Shown here one piece after another: positions 19,753 through 28,806 of a DNA stretch of 64,000 bases. Source of the stretch: Pseudomonas viridiflava. GTDB taxonomy: Bacteria; Pseudomonadota; Gammaproteobacteria; Pseudomonadales; Pseudomonadaceae. Within the stretch, counting starts at the first letter, position 1; each line of letters opens with the position of its first letter. The notes under the pieces are model-generated. The model made no database searches. It saw only the letters and a list, made by a program, of their open reading frames with translations, and was not told the origin of the DNA. The DNA lies in assembly GCF_900585905.1 (NCBI RefSeq), contig NZ_UTVH01000121.1, positions 248,001 to 312,000 of the forward strand, read 5' to 3'. The position numbers were made by a program, and so were the translations under genes.

Positions 19753-22380
19753 ATGCCTACCAATGTACCCGCAACCCCGCTCGACCCTCTTGCGCTTACC
19801 GATGAGCTGCGCCTGAGAAAAATTGCCCGGCTGTGCCTCGACGATTACCCGGATATTCGTGGCACGGCCTATGTGCTGGCGCTGGCAATCCTGAAAAAGC
19901 ATACGCGCCGACCCCTCACGCCGGACAAGGTCTACTGGCACCGCTTCAGCAGCTCCGCCAGTAGCCCCCGCACATTCACCGGCTGGGAGCATTCAGGCAC
20001 ACCTGTCGAATCGATGACCCTGGTGGAACTGGTGATTCATCGTTACCGAGTCCGGGATCAGGACGAGATCGACGACCTGCAGTTGTACGGCGGGTTTTAC
20101 ACCGACGATGCGAAGCACGGGACCTATGACGAGCGCAATGAGGTCGCCATGCTGCCGCAGGACGTCTTGCGTGAGTTCTGGGCGCTGGACTTCAGCAACG
20201 CCTACCAGAGCAAGGTGGAGCAATTCTGGGGTGCCCAGCGGGACAACGTTCGCACCCTGAGCAAGGCGCACGTGCTTGCCGCCGCCGGTCGGGACTGGCG
20301 AGCTGGCGTGTTGCCGGAAGACAAGTACAGGTGCGTGCTCCAGGCTGTGGGCGCCGCGCCTTCAGCCGTCATGAGTCTGAGCACCCTGCGCGCCCGTGCT
20401 GCAGTACCAAAAGGATTCAGCTGGCGCAGTTTTGATATTGGCGAATACCTGGCGCATGACATCGTCCGGCTCGTCGAGCCAGGGGGCAGCCAGATACTCT
20501 ACGTGCCCGGCGAAGCGCAGGCATTTCATTGCTTTGAAAGCGACCTGCAGCTGCGCGCCTGGGTGCTGGATCGCTGCTCGAGCGCGTCATCGCGCACTGC
20601 GTTCACACTGCACTTTTTCCCCTCGCAGAGCGCCAAGGACCATGACGGTGGTGGGTTTGACCGCTGGATCGGACAGCTGCAACGCAACGAGTGGTCTGAG
20701 CAGAAAGTAATCAACCGACTGGACCGGGTCATCCGCGCCGACGTGTTTGAGCACCTTGGCGATCTGGCCCGACGCAACATGAAAGTGCAGGCCCGGGAGC
20801 TGACGTCCAATGCCAGCCTGCGCAAGCAGATCCTGATCGGTTACCTGAACGCCTTTCTCAAGCTGGGTGGGGCTTTCGGGCCCTTGGGCTGGCCTGTTGC
20901 ACTCACGCTGATAGGTGCCGGTCTGGTCAACGTCGGCCTGCAAATTGATCAGGCGATAAATGGCGCAACGCCGGGCCTGCGCAAGGCGGGTGTGCTGGGC
21001 GCAATTTTCAATTCGATCTTTATTGCCTTCAATCTGCCCGTTCTGGCGCAGGCGGGCAGCGTCACGTCTGTCGAAGAATGGGTGCCTGCCGAAAGTGAAG
21101 AGGTGCTGACGCCGTTACAGGGCAACGTGACCCTTGGCGATGAAGTCTCCAGCGAAGCAGGCGGGCACATGCGTGCCGTTCATGTTCTGGACAATGGCCA
21201 GACGTGGATCGAAATCCGCGGTTTGCCCTATCGGGTCATGTACAGCGACCCGCTCAAGTGCTGGACCGTTGTCGATCCGCTGAATCCGTTTGCCTTCCAG
21301 GGTGTCCGGCCGGTGCGGCTCAACCCGCAGGGCGAGTGGCAGCTGCTGGAAGCGCCAGGCCTCAAGGGCGGCACCCCGATGGAGGTGCCCGGCCCGTCAA
21401 GCGGATTGACGCCGCAGCCCGTTCTCCAAACGACCAGCTCGCCGTTCTGGGATACCTACATGCAGTTTGATCCGGCGCAAGAGGAGCAACTTTCGACAGT
21501 TGCGCTCAATCGGCAGAAAGCGATTGTGGACGAGACAATCAAGAAGTTCGATATCGATCCCGATTCTTCAGGCGGTTCCGACACAGAATCCAATGCCGAT
21601 GAATATGTGGCATACAAGCTCAACGGTGACCGGGTTCTGGTAGATGCCTGGGGTAGCGAGCACCGGGTATTCAAGATAGGCGACGATTATGTGGGCGGTC
21701 GCGTGACCGACTATGCCTGCTACGATGATATGTTCAATCCGTATCTGCGCACGGGCAAGCGCAATTACATGAACCAGGTGCAGTTGATCGAAGAGTTGAT
21801 CGAGGACCTCGAGAACCTGGGCATGAGTAACGACGTGGATCTGTATCGCGGCGGTAGCGGCAAACGGGGTACGTCGGGCCTGGCCTTTCGATCCGGGCAG
21901 ATCAAGCCTGGCGACATTCTGGTCAACACTGATTTTATGTCTTTCAGCGAGAACCCTTACATTGCCCGGGTGTTTTCCAGCAGTCAGGGCGGGCTCGATT
22001 CGAAATTGTTCAAGCAGCAAATGGAACAGGGCAAGGCGCTTACCTTTGACGATACGTCAGTGGTCTTCCATCTGCCGCGCCATTCGTACATGTCGGCAAC
22101 ACCCGTCGCCCCGTTTTCCGGAGACTGGGAGGAGGCAGAGTCGCTCTTCCAGCCGGGAAACTATTTCAAGATCGACAGCCTTGAGGACGTGGTTGGCGAG
22201 CATTACAAATTCATCAAGGTACAGCTGCGCCAGGTCTATTCCTCGCCATTTCGTGACCCCGCAGCGTCAGCGCGTATTTTCGACCTGCGTACTGGTGCGC
22301 CGTTTGTGCGTGCCGATTACGCGAAAATGCTGGGCCCTCAGGGCGCCGAGCTGGTGGCGAAGTTTTTTCCCGAGGATTGA
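19753..22380 (+). CDS. Large toxin-like protein with N-terminal dermonecrotic-toxin-like region and C-terminal ADP-ribosyltransferase domain
   Basis: 875 residues. GGAAGAAACG precedes the ATG. Residues ~15-350 resemble the dermonecrotic-toxin domain common in Pseudomonas (VEPGGSQILYVPGEAQAFHCF, then QLRAWVLDRC). Two hydrophobic stretches (~370-400 and ~412-433: FGPLGWPVALTLIGAGLV, GVLGAIFNSIFIAFNLPVLA) could insert into membranes. The C-terminus carries the R-S-E class mono-ADP-ribosyltransferase signature: Arg699 in VDLYRGG, Ser730/Ser732 in TDFMSFSENPYIARVF, and Glu794-x-Glu796 in EEAESLFQPGNYFKI. No Sec signal, no hrp box and no immunity gene beside it. Domain calls are from motifs only; target and delivery are unknown. 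Confidence 0.75.
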   Translation: MPTNVPATPLDPLALTDELRLRKIARLCLDDYPDIRGTAYVLALAILKKHTRRPLTPDKVYWHRFSSSASSPRTFTGWEHSGTPVESMTLVELVIHRYRVRDQDEIDDLQLYGGFYTDDAKHGTYDERNEVAMLPQDVLREFWALDFSNAYQSKVEQFWGAQRDNVRTLSKAHVLAAAGRDWRAGVLPEDKYRCVLQAVGAAPSAVMSLSTLRARAAVPKGFSWRSFDIGEYLAHDIVRLVEPGGSQILYVPGEAQAFHCFESDLQLRAWVLDRCSSASSRTAFTLHFFPSQSAKDHDGGGFDRWIGQLQRNEWSEQKVINRLDRVIRADVFEHLGDLARRNMKVQARELTSNASLRKQILIGYLNAFLKLGGAFGPLGWPVALTLIGAGLVNVGLQIDQAINGATPGLRKAGVLGAIFNSIFIAFNLPVLAQAGSVTSVEEWVPAESEEVLTPLQGNVTLGDEVSSEAGGHMRAVHVLDNGQTWIEIRGLPYRVMYSDPLKCWTVVDPLNPFAFQGVRPVRLNPQGEWQLLEAPGLKGGTPMEVPGPSSGLTPQPVLQTTSSPFWDTYMQFDPAQEEQLSTVALNRQKAIVDETIKKFDIDPDSSGGSDTESNADEYVAYKLNGDRVLVDAWGSEHRVFKIGDDYVGGRVTDYACYDDMFNPYLRTGKRNYMNQVQLIEELIEDLENLGMSNDVDLYRGGSGKRGTSGLAFRSGQIKPGDILVNTDFMSFSENPYIARVFSSSQGGLDSKLFKQQMEQGKALTFDDTSVVFHLPRHSYMSATPVAPFSGDWEEAESLFQPGNYFKIDSLEDVVGEHYKFIKVQLRQVYSSPFRDPAASARIFDLRTGAPFVRADYAKMLGPQGAELVAKFFPED

Positions 22381-22413
22381 CACTCGCACTGCATAACGCA
22401 GGCTGGAGGCGGC

Positions 22414-24216
22414 TCAGAACCACTGCTCGCGCATGGTCAGGCAAGTGTCATCGCGGGCGTCGAGAATTGAGAGTTCGTGATTGCAGCCCGGTATTTCCCA
22501 CGTCAGAAAGTACCGGGCTGCCTGCAGCTTGCCCTGGTAGAAATCGCTGTCTGCAGGGTTGCCGCTTGCCTGGCTCTGGTGAGCGCAAATGGCCTGCTCC
22601 AGCCAGCGCCAGCCGATGACCGCGTGGCCAAATACCTTCAGGTACAGCGCTGCGTTGGCCAGGGAAGCGGCAAGGTTGCCTTGGGCAAGATCGCTCAACA
22701 GCCCCAGGGTAACCGCTTGCAGGCGCGCCACCAGCTGCTCCAGCGGGAGGCGCAGTGGGTCAAGGCTCTGGTGAGCGCTGGCGCGCTTGAAGGTGTCTGC
22801 CATCAGGCGCAACAGTTGCTTGAGCCCGGCACCGCCGTTCTGTGCCAGCTTGCGCCCCAGCAGGTCCAGCGCCTGAATGCCATGGGTGCCCTCATGAATC
22901 GGATTCAGGCGGTTGTCGCGGTAGTACTGCTCGACCGGATAATCGCGGGTATAGCCATGGCCGCCGAGAATCTGGATGGCCAGTTCGTTGGCCTTCAGGC
23001 AGAACTCCGAGGGCCAGGATTTGACCACCGGTGTGAGCAGGTCGAGCAGCTCCTGAGCCTTGTTGCGCGCTTCTTCAGTTTCGCCGCTGGTGCTGTCGTC
23101 GAACAGGCGGGCGGCATACAGGCCCAGGTCGAATGCGCCTTCCACGTAGGCCTTCTGGGTTAGCAGCATGCGCTTGACATCGGTGTGCTGAATGATCGCC
23201 ACCGGCACGCTGTCCGCCCCTTTGCTCTCAGGCAGCCGACCTTGCGGGCGCTGGCGTGCGTAGTCCAGTGAATACAGATAGCCCGCGTAACCCAGCATCA
23301 CCGCGCCCATGCCGACGCCGATACGGGCTTCGTTCATCATCTGGAACATGCAGCTCAGACCCTGATGCGGCTTGCCCAGCAGATACCCGACGCACTGGCC
23401 GTTATCGCCGAAGTTGAGCGCAGTTGACGTGGTGCCGCGCCAGCCCATCTTGTGGAACAGACCGGCAAGGATAACGTCGTTGCGCTTGCCCAGGCTGCCA
23501 TCGTCATTGACCAGAAACTTGGGCACGATGAACAGCGATATGCCTTTGACCCCGGCTGGCGCGTCCGGCAGCTTGGCCAGCACCATGTGCACAATGTTTT
23601 CCGACAGCTGATGATCGCCGCCTGAAATGAATATCTTGTTGCCGCGCAGGCGATAGCTGCCATCGGCAGCCGGTTCGGCGCGGGTGCGTATATCAGCCAG
23701 TGATGAGCCAGCGTGGGGTTCGGTAAGGGCCATGGTGCCGAAGAAGCGTCCGGCGATCATCGGCTGCAGGAATCGCTGCTTCTGTTCGTCGCTGCCAAAG
23801 CTCTCGATCAGGTTGGCAGCGCCCATGGTCAGGAACGGGTAGGCTGTGGAACTGGCGTTGGCCGCCTGAAAATGGGCAAAACAGGCCTGGGACAGCAAGG
23901 TGGGCAACTGCATGCCGCCGTCTTCGAAATCGCGCGTGGCGTTGAGAAAGCCCGCTTCGAGGAAGGCGTCCACTGCCGGTTTGACCTCGGGGATCAGGAT
24001 GGCTTCGCCGTTCTCGAAGCGCGGCTCGTTTTCGTCCGCCTTGCGGTTGTGCGGAGCGAAATACTTTTCGGCGAGGGTGCGCGCGGTTTGAATCGCCGCG
24101 TCGAAGGTTTCCCGGTTGTGCTCGGCGAAACGCTCGCGCCGCGTCAGCGCCTCGGCATCCAGCACTTCATATAACTCAAAAGCCAGATTGCGCGAACACA
24201 GCAGCGTCTCGGACAT
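22414..24216 (-). CDS. Acyl-CoA dehydrogenase, DmdC/FadE5-like
   Basis: 600 residues, the long form with an extra C-terminal domain. MALTEPHAGSSLADI binds the flavin/substrate, and the catalytic Glu is in NPIHEGTHGIQALDLLGRK. It oxidises acyl-CoA thioesters using FAD, passing electrons to ETF. Length and C-terminal domain resemble DmdC (3-methylmercaptopropionyl-CoA dehydrogenase) and related fatty acyl enzymes; the substrate cannot be told from sequence. GGGGATCAGG precedes the start. No beta-oxidation genes lie alongside. Confidence 0.9.
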   Translation of the reverse strand: MSETLLCSRNLAFELYEVLDAEALTRRERFAEHNRETFDAAIQTARTLAEKYFAPHNRKADENEPRFENGEAILIPEVKPAVDAFLEAGFLNATRDFEDGGMQLPTLLSQACFAHFQAANASSTAYPFLTMGAANLIESFGSDEQKQRFLQPMIAGRFFGTMALTEPHAGSSLADIRTRAEPAADGSYRLRGNKIFISGGDHQLSENIVHMVLAKLPDAPAGVKGISLFIVPKFLVNDDGSLGKRNDVILAGLFHKMGWRGTTSTALNFGDNGQCVGYLLGKPHQGLSCMFQMMNEARIGVGMGAVMLGYAGYLYSLDYARQRPQGRLPESKGADSVPVAIIQHTDVKRMLLTQKAYVEGAFDLGLYAARLFDDSTSGETEEARNKAQELLDLLTPVVKSWPSEFCLKANELAIQILGGHGYTRDYPVEQYYRDNRLNPIHEGTHGIQALDLLGRKLAQNGGAGLKQLLRLMADTFKRASAHQSLDPLRLPLEQLVARLQAVTLGLLSDLAQGNLAASLANAALYLKVFGHAVIGWRWLEQAICAHQSQASGNPADSDFYQGKLQAARYFLTWEIPGCNHELSILDARDDTCLTMREQWF

Positions 24217-24351
24217 GGTCCTGATCCCCTATCATCGGAAGGGTGAGTCTAGGCGGCAGGCGCCAGGCTGCACAGGATGATTGATGGCAGTGATGGCGCA
24301 GGCTAGCCGTGCCTGCAATGGTGCAGCGGCTGGCGCCAGAGAGGGTGAGGC

Positions 24352-24390
24352 CCGCGCGCGCCGTTCCCGGCTGAAGCGGGTCCCACAAGG
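24352..24390. repeat. REP-like half element, family C
   Basis: Contains TTCCCGGCTGAAGCGGGTCCCAC, a single arm of the CCGGCT-rich REP family that occurs as a full inverted pair at 57179-57271. Confidence 0.6.
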
Positions 24391-24401
24391 CTTGCGCAGA
24401 T

Positions 24402-24430
24402 AAAAAAAGAGAGCCGAGGCTCTCTTTTTA
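24402..24430 (-). terminator. Rho-independent terminator of putA
   Basis: AAAAGAGAGCC pairs with GGCTCTCTTTT around a GA loop, with a T-run on either strand. It stands just past the putA stop codon and could also work for transcripts from the opposite side. Confidence 0.85.
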
Positions 24431-24445
24431 TTGGCAATCACTCCA

Positions 24446-27400
24446 TCAGCCAATCGTCATCAAACTCGCATTACCCCCCGCTGCAGCGGTGTTGACGCTA
24501 AGGGCGCGCTCGATGACCAGGCGCTCCAGGGCAACGTTGGTTTCACCGTGGGACAAGCCGTTGACGCCGACGATGGCGCCAGGGCGCTGGGCCACCTGCT
24601 CGCAGACTGCACGCAGCTGGTCCGAGTCGCCGTGATGCAGCACCGCGTCGATGTGCACCTCGTCGCGGGTCCAGTCGGCGACCAGTTGAATGCGCGCCTG
24701 CACCTCTTTCGGCAGGCGCCCACGCAGTGGCTTGCTGCGCTCGTTTTCAAGCCAGATGGCGCTACTGCCAACTGCCAGCACTGCTGCCAGTTGCGTCAAC
24801 AGATCGCTGTCGCTGTCAGCCAGACACAACACGCGTTCACGCGGCAGAATGCTGTAGCTGTTGCGCTCCCCGGTCGGGCCTGTCAGCAGGCGCGTGATCC
24901 CGCTTTGCGACTGACTGGCAAACTGACTGCACAGCTCACCCAGTTGCGCTTGCTGATTGCTGGCTGCCCAGGTTTTCAGCGCGTGCAAGGGCTGGCTCAT
25001 GGCGTCACGCATGCGGGTATCCGGTGCGCTCAGTACATCGACCCGGGCGAACGATTGTTCAATGGCGTCAGCCGGGCGCGTCGACAGCAGGCGATACAGG
25101 TACAGCGGGCCGCCTGCTTTCGGGCCGGTGCCGGACAGGCCTTCGCCGCCGAAAGGCTGCACGCCGACGACAGCACCGACGATGTTGCGGTTAACGTAGA
25201 CGTTACCCGCGTTGACGTTATCGATGACCTTGGCGATGGTCTCGTCGATGCGGGTGTGCACGCCCAGGGTCAGGCCATAACCGGAGGCATTGATCTGCTC
25301 AATCAGGGTATCCAGCTCCCGGCGCTTGTAGCGCACCACGTGCAGCACCGGGCCGAAGATCTCGCGTTGCAGTTCGTCGAAGCTTTCCAGTTCGATCAGT
25401 GTCGGCATGACGTAAGTGCCGCGCTTGATTTCATCGTTGTCAGCGATGGCGACCTGATAGACCGCACGCCCTTTGTCACGCATGCCCTGAATATGCTTGT
25501 CGATGCCAGCCTTGGCGTCGGCGTCGATCACCGGGCCGATGTCCACCGACAGCCGCTCGGGGTTGCCCAGGCGACATTCGGCCATGGCGCCCTTGAGCAT
25601 TTCGATGACCCGGTCGGCCGAGTCTTCCTGCAGGCACAGCACGCGCAGTGCCGAGCATCGTTGCCCGGCGCTGTCGAAGGCCGACGAGACGACGTCGATG
25701 ACCACCTGCTCGGTCAGCGCCGAGGAGTCGACGATCATCGCGTTCTGACCACCGGTTTCGGCGATCAGCGGGATCGGCCGCCCCTGAGCGTCCAGGCGCC
25801 CGGCAATGTTGCGCTGCAGCAGGCGCGCCACCTCAGTGGAGCCGGTGAACATCACGCCTTTGACACGATCATCGCCCACCAGCCGTGCGCCGACGGTTTC
25901 ACCGCTGCCCGGCAGCAGTTGCACCACACCCTGGGGAATACCGGCTTCCAGCAGAATGCGCACGGCCTGAGCCGCTACCAACGGGGTCTGCTCGGCGGGT
26001 TTGGCCAGTACCGGATTACCCGCAGCCAGCGCTGCTGCCACTTGCCCACTGAAAATGGCCAGCGGGAAGTTCCACGGGCTGATACACCCCACAGGGCCTA
26101 GCGGACGATGCGCGTCATTGCTGAAGTCATTGCGCGCCTGCTCGGCGTAATAGCGCAGGAAATCCACTGCTTCGCGTACTTCGGCGATGGCGTTGGCAAA
26201 GGTCTTGCCCGCTTCGCGCGCCAGCAGGCCCATCAATGGCTGGATGTCGGCCTCCATCAGGTCCGCCGCGCGGGCAAGGATCGCCGCACGTTCGGCAGGC
26301 GGTGTCGCCTGCCAGATAGGCCCACTGCTCAGCGCACAGAGCAGCGCGTTGTCGACGTCTTCGAGCGTGGCGTCCTGCACATGCCCGACCACGTCGCGCA
26401 GATCGGAGGGGTTCAGCAATGGTGTGGCTGCGCCCTCACTGACGGGGCAGCCGAGCATCGGCGCAGCTTTCCAGTCGGTATGCGCAGTGGCCAGCAACGC
26501 CGCGGACAGCGAGCCCAGGCGATGCTCGTTGGCCAGGTCGATGCCACTGGAGTTGGCGCGCGCCGGGCCATACAAGTCGCGTGGCAGCGGGATCCGCGGG
26601 TGGGGCAGGCCGAAGCCACCTTCCTGGGTGGCCATGCGCTCAATGCTGGCAACCGGATCGGCCACCAGTTCCTGAATCGAAATGGACTGGTCGGCAATGC
26701 GATTGACGAACGAGGTGTTGGCGCCGTTTTCCAGCAGCCGACGCACGAGATAGGCCAGCAGTGTTTCGTGGGTGCCAACCGGCGCGTAGACGCGGCACGG
26801 ACGATTGAGCTTGCCATCGGCCACCTTGCCGACGACTTGCTCATACAGGGGTTCACCCATGCCGTGGAGGCACTGGAATTCGTACTGGCCGGGGTAATAA
26901 TTCTGACCCGCTATATGGTAAATAGCCGACAACGTATGAGCGTTGTGCGTGGCGAACTGCGGGTAGATGACTTCCGGCACCGAGAGCAGTTTGCGCGCGC
27001 AGGCAATATAGGAAACATCGGTGTACACCTTGCGGGTGTAGACCGGATAACCCTCCAGGCCCTCGACCTGGGCGCGCTTGATTTCGCTGTCCCAGTAAGC
27101 GCCCTTGACCAGACGAATCATCAGGCGATGACGGCTGCGGCGGGCCAGGTCGATGACGTAGTCGATGACATAAGGGCAGCGCTTCTGATACGCCTGAATG
27201 ACAAAGCCGATGCCATTCCAGCCGGTCAGTTGCGGTTCGAAGCACAGGCGCTCCAGCAGCTCCAGCGAAAGCTCCAGGCGGTCGGCCTCTTCGGCATCGA
27301 TGTTGAGGCCGATATCGTATTGCTTGGCCAGCAGGGTCAGTGACAACAGGCGCGGGTACAGCTCGTCCATGACGCGTTCGTACTGGGCGCGGCTGTAGCG

Positions 27401-28399
27401 CGGGTGCAGGGCCGACAGCTTGATGGAGATGCCGGGGCCTTCATAGATGCCGCGGCCGTGGGAAGCCTTGCCGATGGAGTGAATTGCCTGCTCGTAGGAG
27501 GCCAGATACTTCTGGGCGTCATGTTCGGTCAGTGCGGCTTCGCCAAGCATGTCGTAGGAATAGCGAAAGCCCTTGGCTTCGAAGCGGCTGGCATTGGCCA
27601 GGGCTTCGCCGATGGTTTCCCCGGTGACGAACTGCTCGCCCATCAGGCGCATCGCCATGTCGACGCCCTTGCGAATCATCGGCTCGCCGCTCTTGCCGAT
27701 GATGCGGCTCAGCGACGAGGTCAGCCCGGTCTCGTTATGGGTCGAAACCAGTTTGCCGGTGAGCAGCAGGCCCCAGGTGGCGGCGTTGACGAACAGCGAA
27801 GGGCTGTTGCCCAGGTGCGGCTGCCAATTGCCGGTGCTGATCTTGTCGCGAATCAGCGCGTCACGCGTACCCTTGTCCGGGATGCGCAGCAGCGCCTCGG
27901 CCAGGCACATGAGCGCCACGCCCTCCTGGGACGACAGCGAGAATTCCTGCAACAAGCCCTGCACGATACCGGCCCGGCCACCTGTGCTCTTCTGATTGCG
28001 CAGCTTCTCGGCAATCGAAGCGGCCAGTTTGTTGGTGGCGTCGGCCATGGTGCCAGGCAGGCGCGCCTGCTCGATCAGCATCGGCACCACTTCAGGCTCA
28101 GGGCGACGATAGGCGGCCGTGATGGCAGCGCGCAGCACGGACTGCGGCAGGATGCTTTCGGCAAACTCCAGAAACGGCTGATGCAGTGCGTCGGCAGGCA
28201 GCTCGTCAGCGTCGTCGGCGTCCTTGCTGGCAGTGCCATCAAGGTCGGACAGGGTCGCACCACCTTCGAGCTTTTCCAGGTAATTGAAAATCGCCTGTTT
28301 GATCAGCCAGTGCGGAGTCCGGTCGATGGACTGCGCAGCGGACTTCAATCGCTCGCGGGTCGGGTCGTCAAGTTTGACACCCAGGGTGGTGGTCGCCAT
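24446..28399 (-). CDS. putA: Trifunctional PutA: proline repressor, proline dehydrogenase and P5C dehydrogenase
   Basis: 1317 residues, like E. coli PutA. Residues 1-45 are a ribbon-helix-helix DNA-binding domain (MATTTLGVKLDDPTRERLKSA). The proline dehydrogenase barrel has YEGPGISIKLSALHPRY and VKGAYWDSEIKRAQVEG. The aldehyde dehydrogenase half has IAETGGQNAMIV and the catalytic Cys in DSAGQRCSALRVL. It oxidises proline to glutamate at the membrane and represses put genes when proline is scarce (family knowledge). Divergent from putP; GTTGCA motifs lie between them. Confidence 0.97.
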   Translation of the reverse strand: MATTTLGVKLDDPTRERLKSAAQSIDRTPHWLIKQAIFNYLEKLEGGATLSDLDGTASKDADDADELPADALHQPFLEFAESILPQSVLRAAITAAYRRPEPEVVPMLIEQARLPGTMADATNKLAASIAEKLRNQKSTGGRAGIVQGLLQEFSLSSQEGVALMCLAEALLRIPDKGTRDALIRDKISTGNWQPHLGNSPSLFVNAATWGLLLTGKLVSTHNETGLTSSLSRIIGKSGEPMIRKGVDMAMRLMGEQFVTGETIGEALANASRFEAKGFRYSYDMLGEAALTEHDAQKYLASYEQAIHSIGKASHGRGIYEGPGISIKLSALHPRYSRAQYERVMDELYPRLLSLTLLAKQYDIGLNIDAEEADRLELSLELLERLCFEPQLTGWNGIGFVIQAYQKRCPYVIDYVIDLARRSRHRLMIRLVKGAYWDSEIKRAQVEGLEGYPVYTRKVYTDVSYIACARKLLSVPEVIYPQFATHNAHTLSAIYHIAGQNYYPGQYEFQCLHGMGEPLYEQVVGKVADGKLNRPCRVYAPVGTHETLLAYLVRRLLENGANTSFVNRIADQSISIQELVADPVASIERMATQEGGFGLPHPRIPLPRDLYGPARANSSGIDLANEHRLGSLSAALLATAHTDWKAAPMLGCPVSEGAATPLLNPSDLRDVVGHVQDATLEDVDNALLCALSSGPIWQATPPAERAAILARAADLMEADIQPLMGLLAREAGKTFANAIAEVREAVDFLRYYAEQARNDFSNDAHRPLGPVGCISPWNFPLAIFSGQVAAALAAGNPVLAKPAEQTPLVAAQAVRILLEAGIPQGVVQLLPGSGETVGARLVGDDRVKGVMFTGSTEVARLLQRNIAGRLDAQGRPIPLIAETGGQNAMIVDSSALTEQVVIDVVSSAFDSAGQRCSALRVLCLQEDSADRVIEMLKGAMAECRLGNPERLSVDIGPVIDADAKAGIDKHIQGMRDKGRAVYQVAIADNDEIKRGTYVMPTLIELESFDELQREIFGPVLHVVRYKRRELDTLIEQINASGYGLTLGVHTRIDETIAKVIDNVNAGNVYVNRNIVGAVVGVQPFGGEGLSGTGPKAGGPLYLYRLLSTRPADAIEQSFARVDVLSAPDTRMRDAMSQPLHALKTWAASNQQAQLGELCSQFASQSQSGITRLLTGPTGERNSYSILPRERVLCLADSDSDLLTQLAAVLAVGSSAIWLENERSKPLRGRLPKEVQARIQLVADWTRDEVHIDAVLHHGDSDQLRAVCEQVAQRPGAIVGVNGLSHGETNVALERLVIERALSVNTAAAGGNASLMTIG

Positions 28400-28472
28400 G
28401 TGTTGCCCTCATGTGTGCCACTTGAACGTGGCCTCGGTTTGTCGGCCAAGATTAACGGCGAGTTCGGGGAGG

Positions 28473-28488
28473 TGCAACCGAGTGCAAC
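28473..28488. promoter_or_regulatory. Paired PutA operator motifs near putA
   Basis: Two TGCAAC hexamers (28473-28478 and 28483-28488), the reverse of the GTTGCA consensus bound by the E. coli PutA ribbon-helix-helix domain. They are spaced 10 bases, about one helical turn, and lie 75-90 bases before the putA start. Confidence 0.7.
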
Positions 28489-28629
28489 CTGTTTTCATGC
28501 AAATAATTTATCGGCTGGCTGTGGTTGTCTTTCGCTGCACCAATGAGGGTCTGAATAACGCGATCCGGCCCGATTCAGGCCCTTTTCATGAGGGTCTAGC
28601 GCGCCTGCTCGAATCATTCTGTCACTTTG

Positions 28630-28664
28630 AGGTGCAACTTTTTAATCGACGAATGGTTGCACCT
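28630..28664. promoter_or_regulatory. Inverted PutA operator pair near putP
   Basis: AGGTGCAAC (28630-28638) is a perfect inverted repeat of GTTGCACCT (28656-28664) with 17 bases between. Both arms contain the GTTGCA core known for PutA. The pair lies ~145-175 bases upstream of putP. The rest of the 407-base putA-putP gap holds no gene that I can support. Confidence 0.7.
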
Positions 28665-28806
28665 GATGGGAGAGGTCAATAGGATGCGTCGCAATGTCGC
28701 ATCAGCGACAAAGCATTGTCTTAGCCATCATGTCGCCTGGCTCAGGCCATGGTGCAGGTATCAACGGCATGATTTCTCCATAACAACAACGACAGGCAGA
28801 CCAGGT

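Noticed and set aside
24431..26101. 556-codon plus-strand open frame across putA
   Set aside because: Antisense to the aldehyde dehydrogenase half of putA; no motifs.
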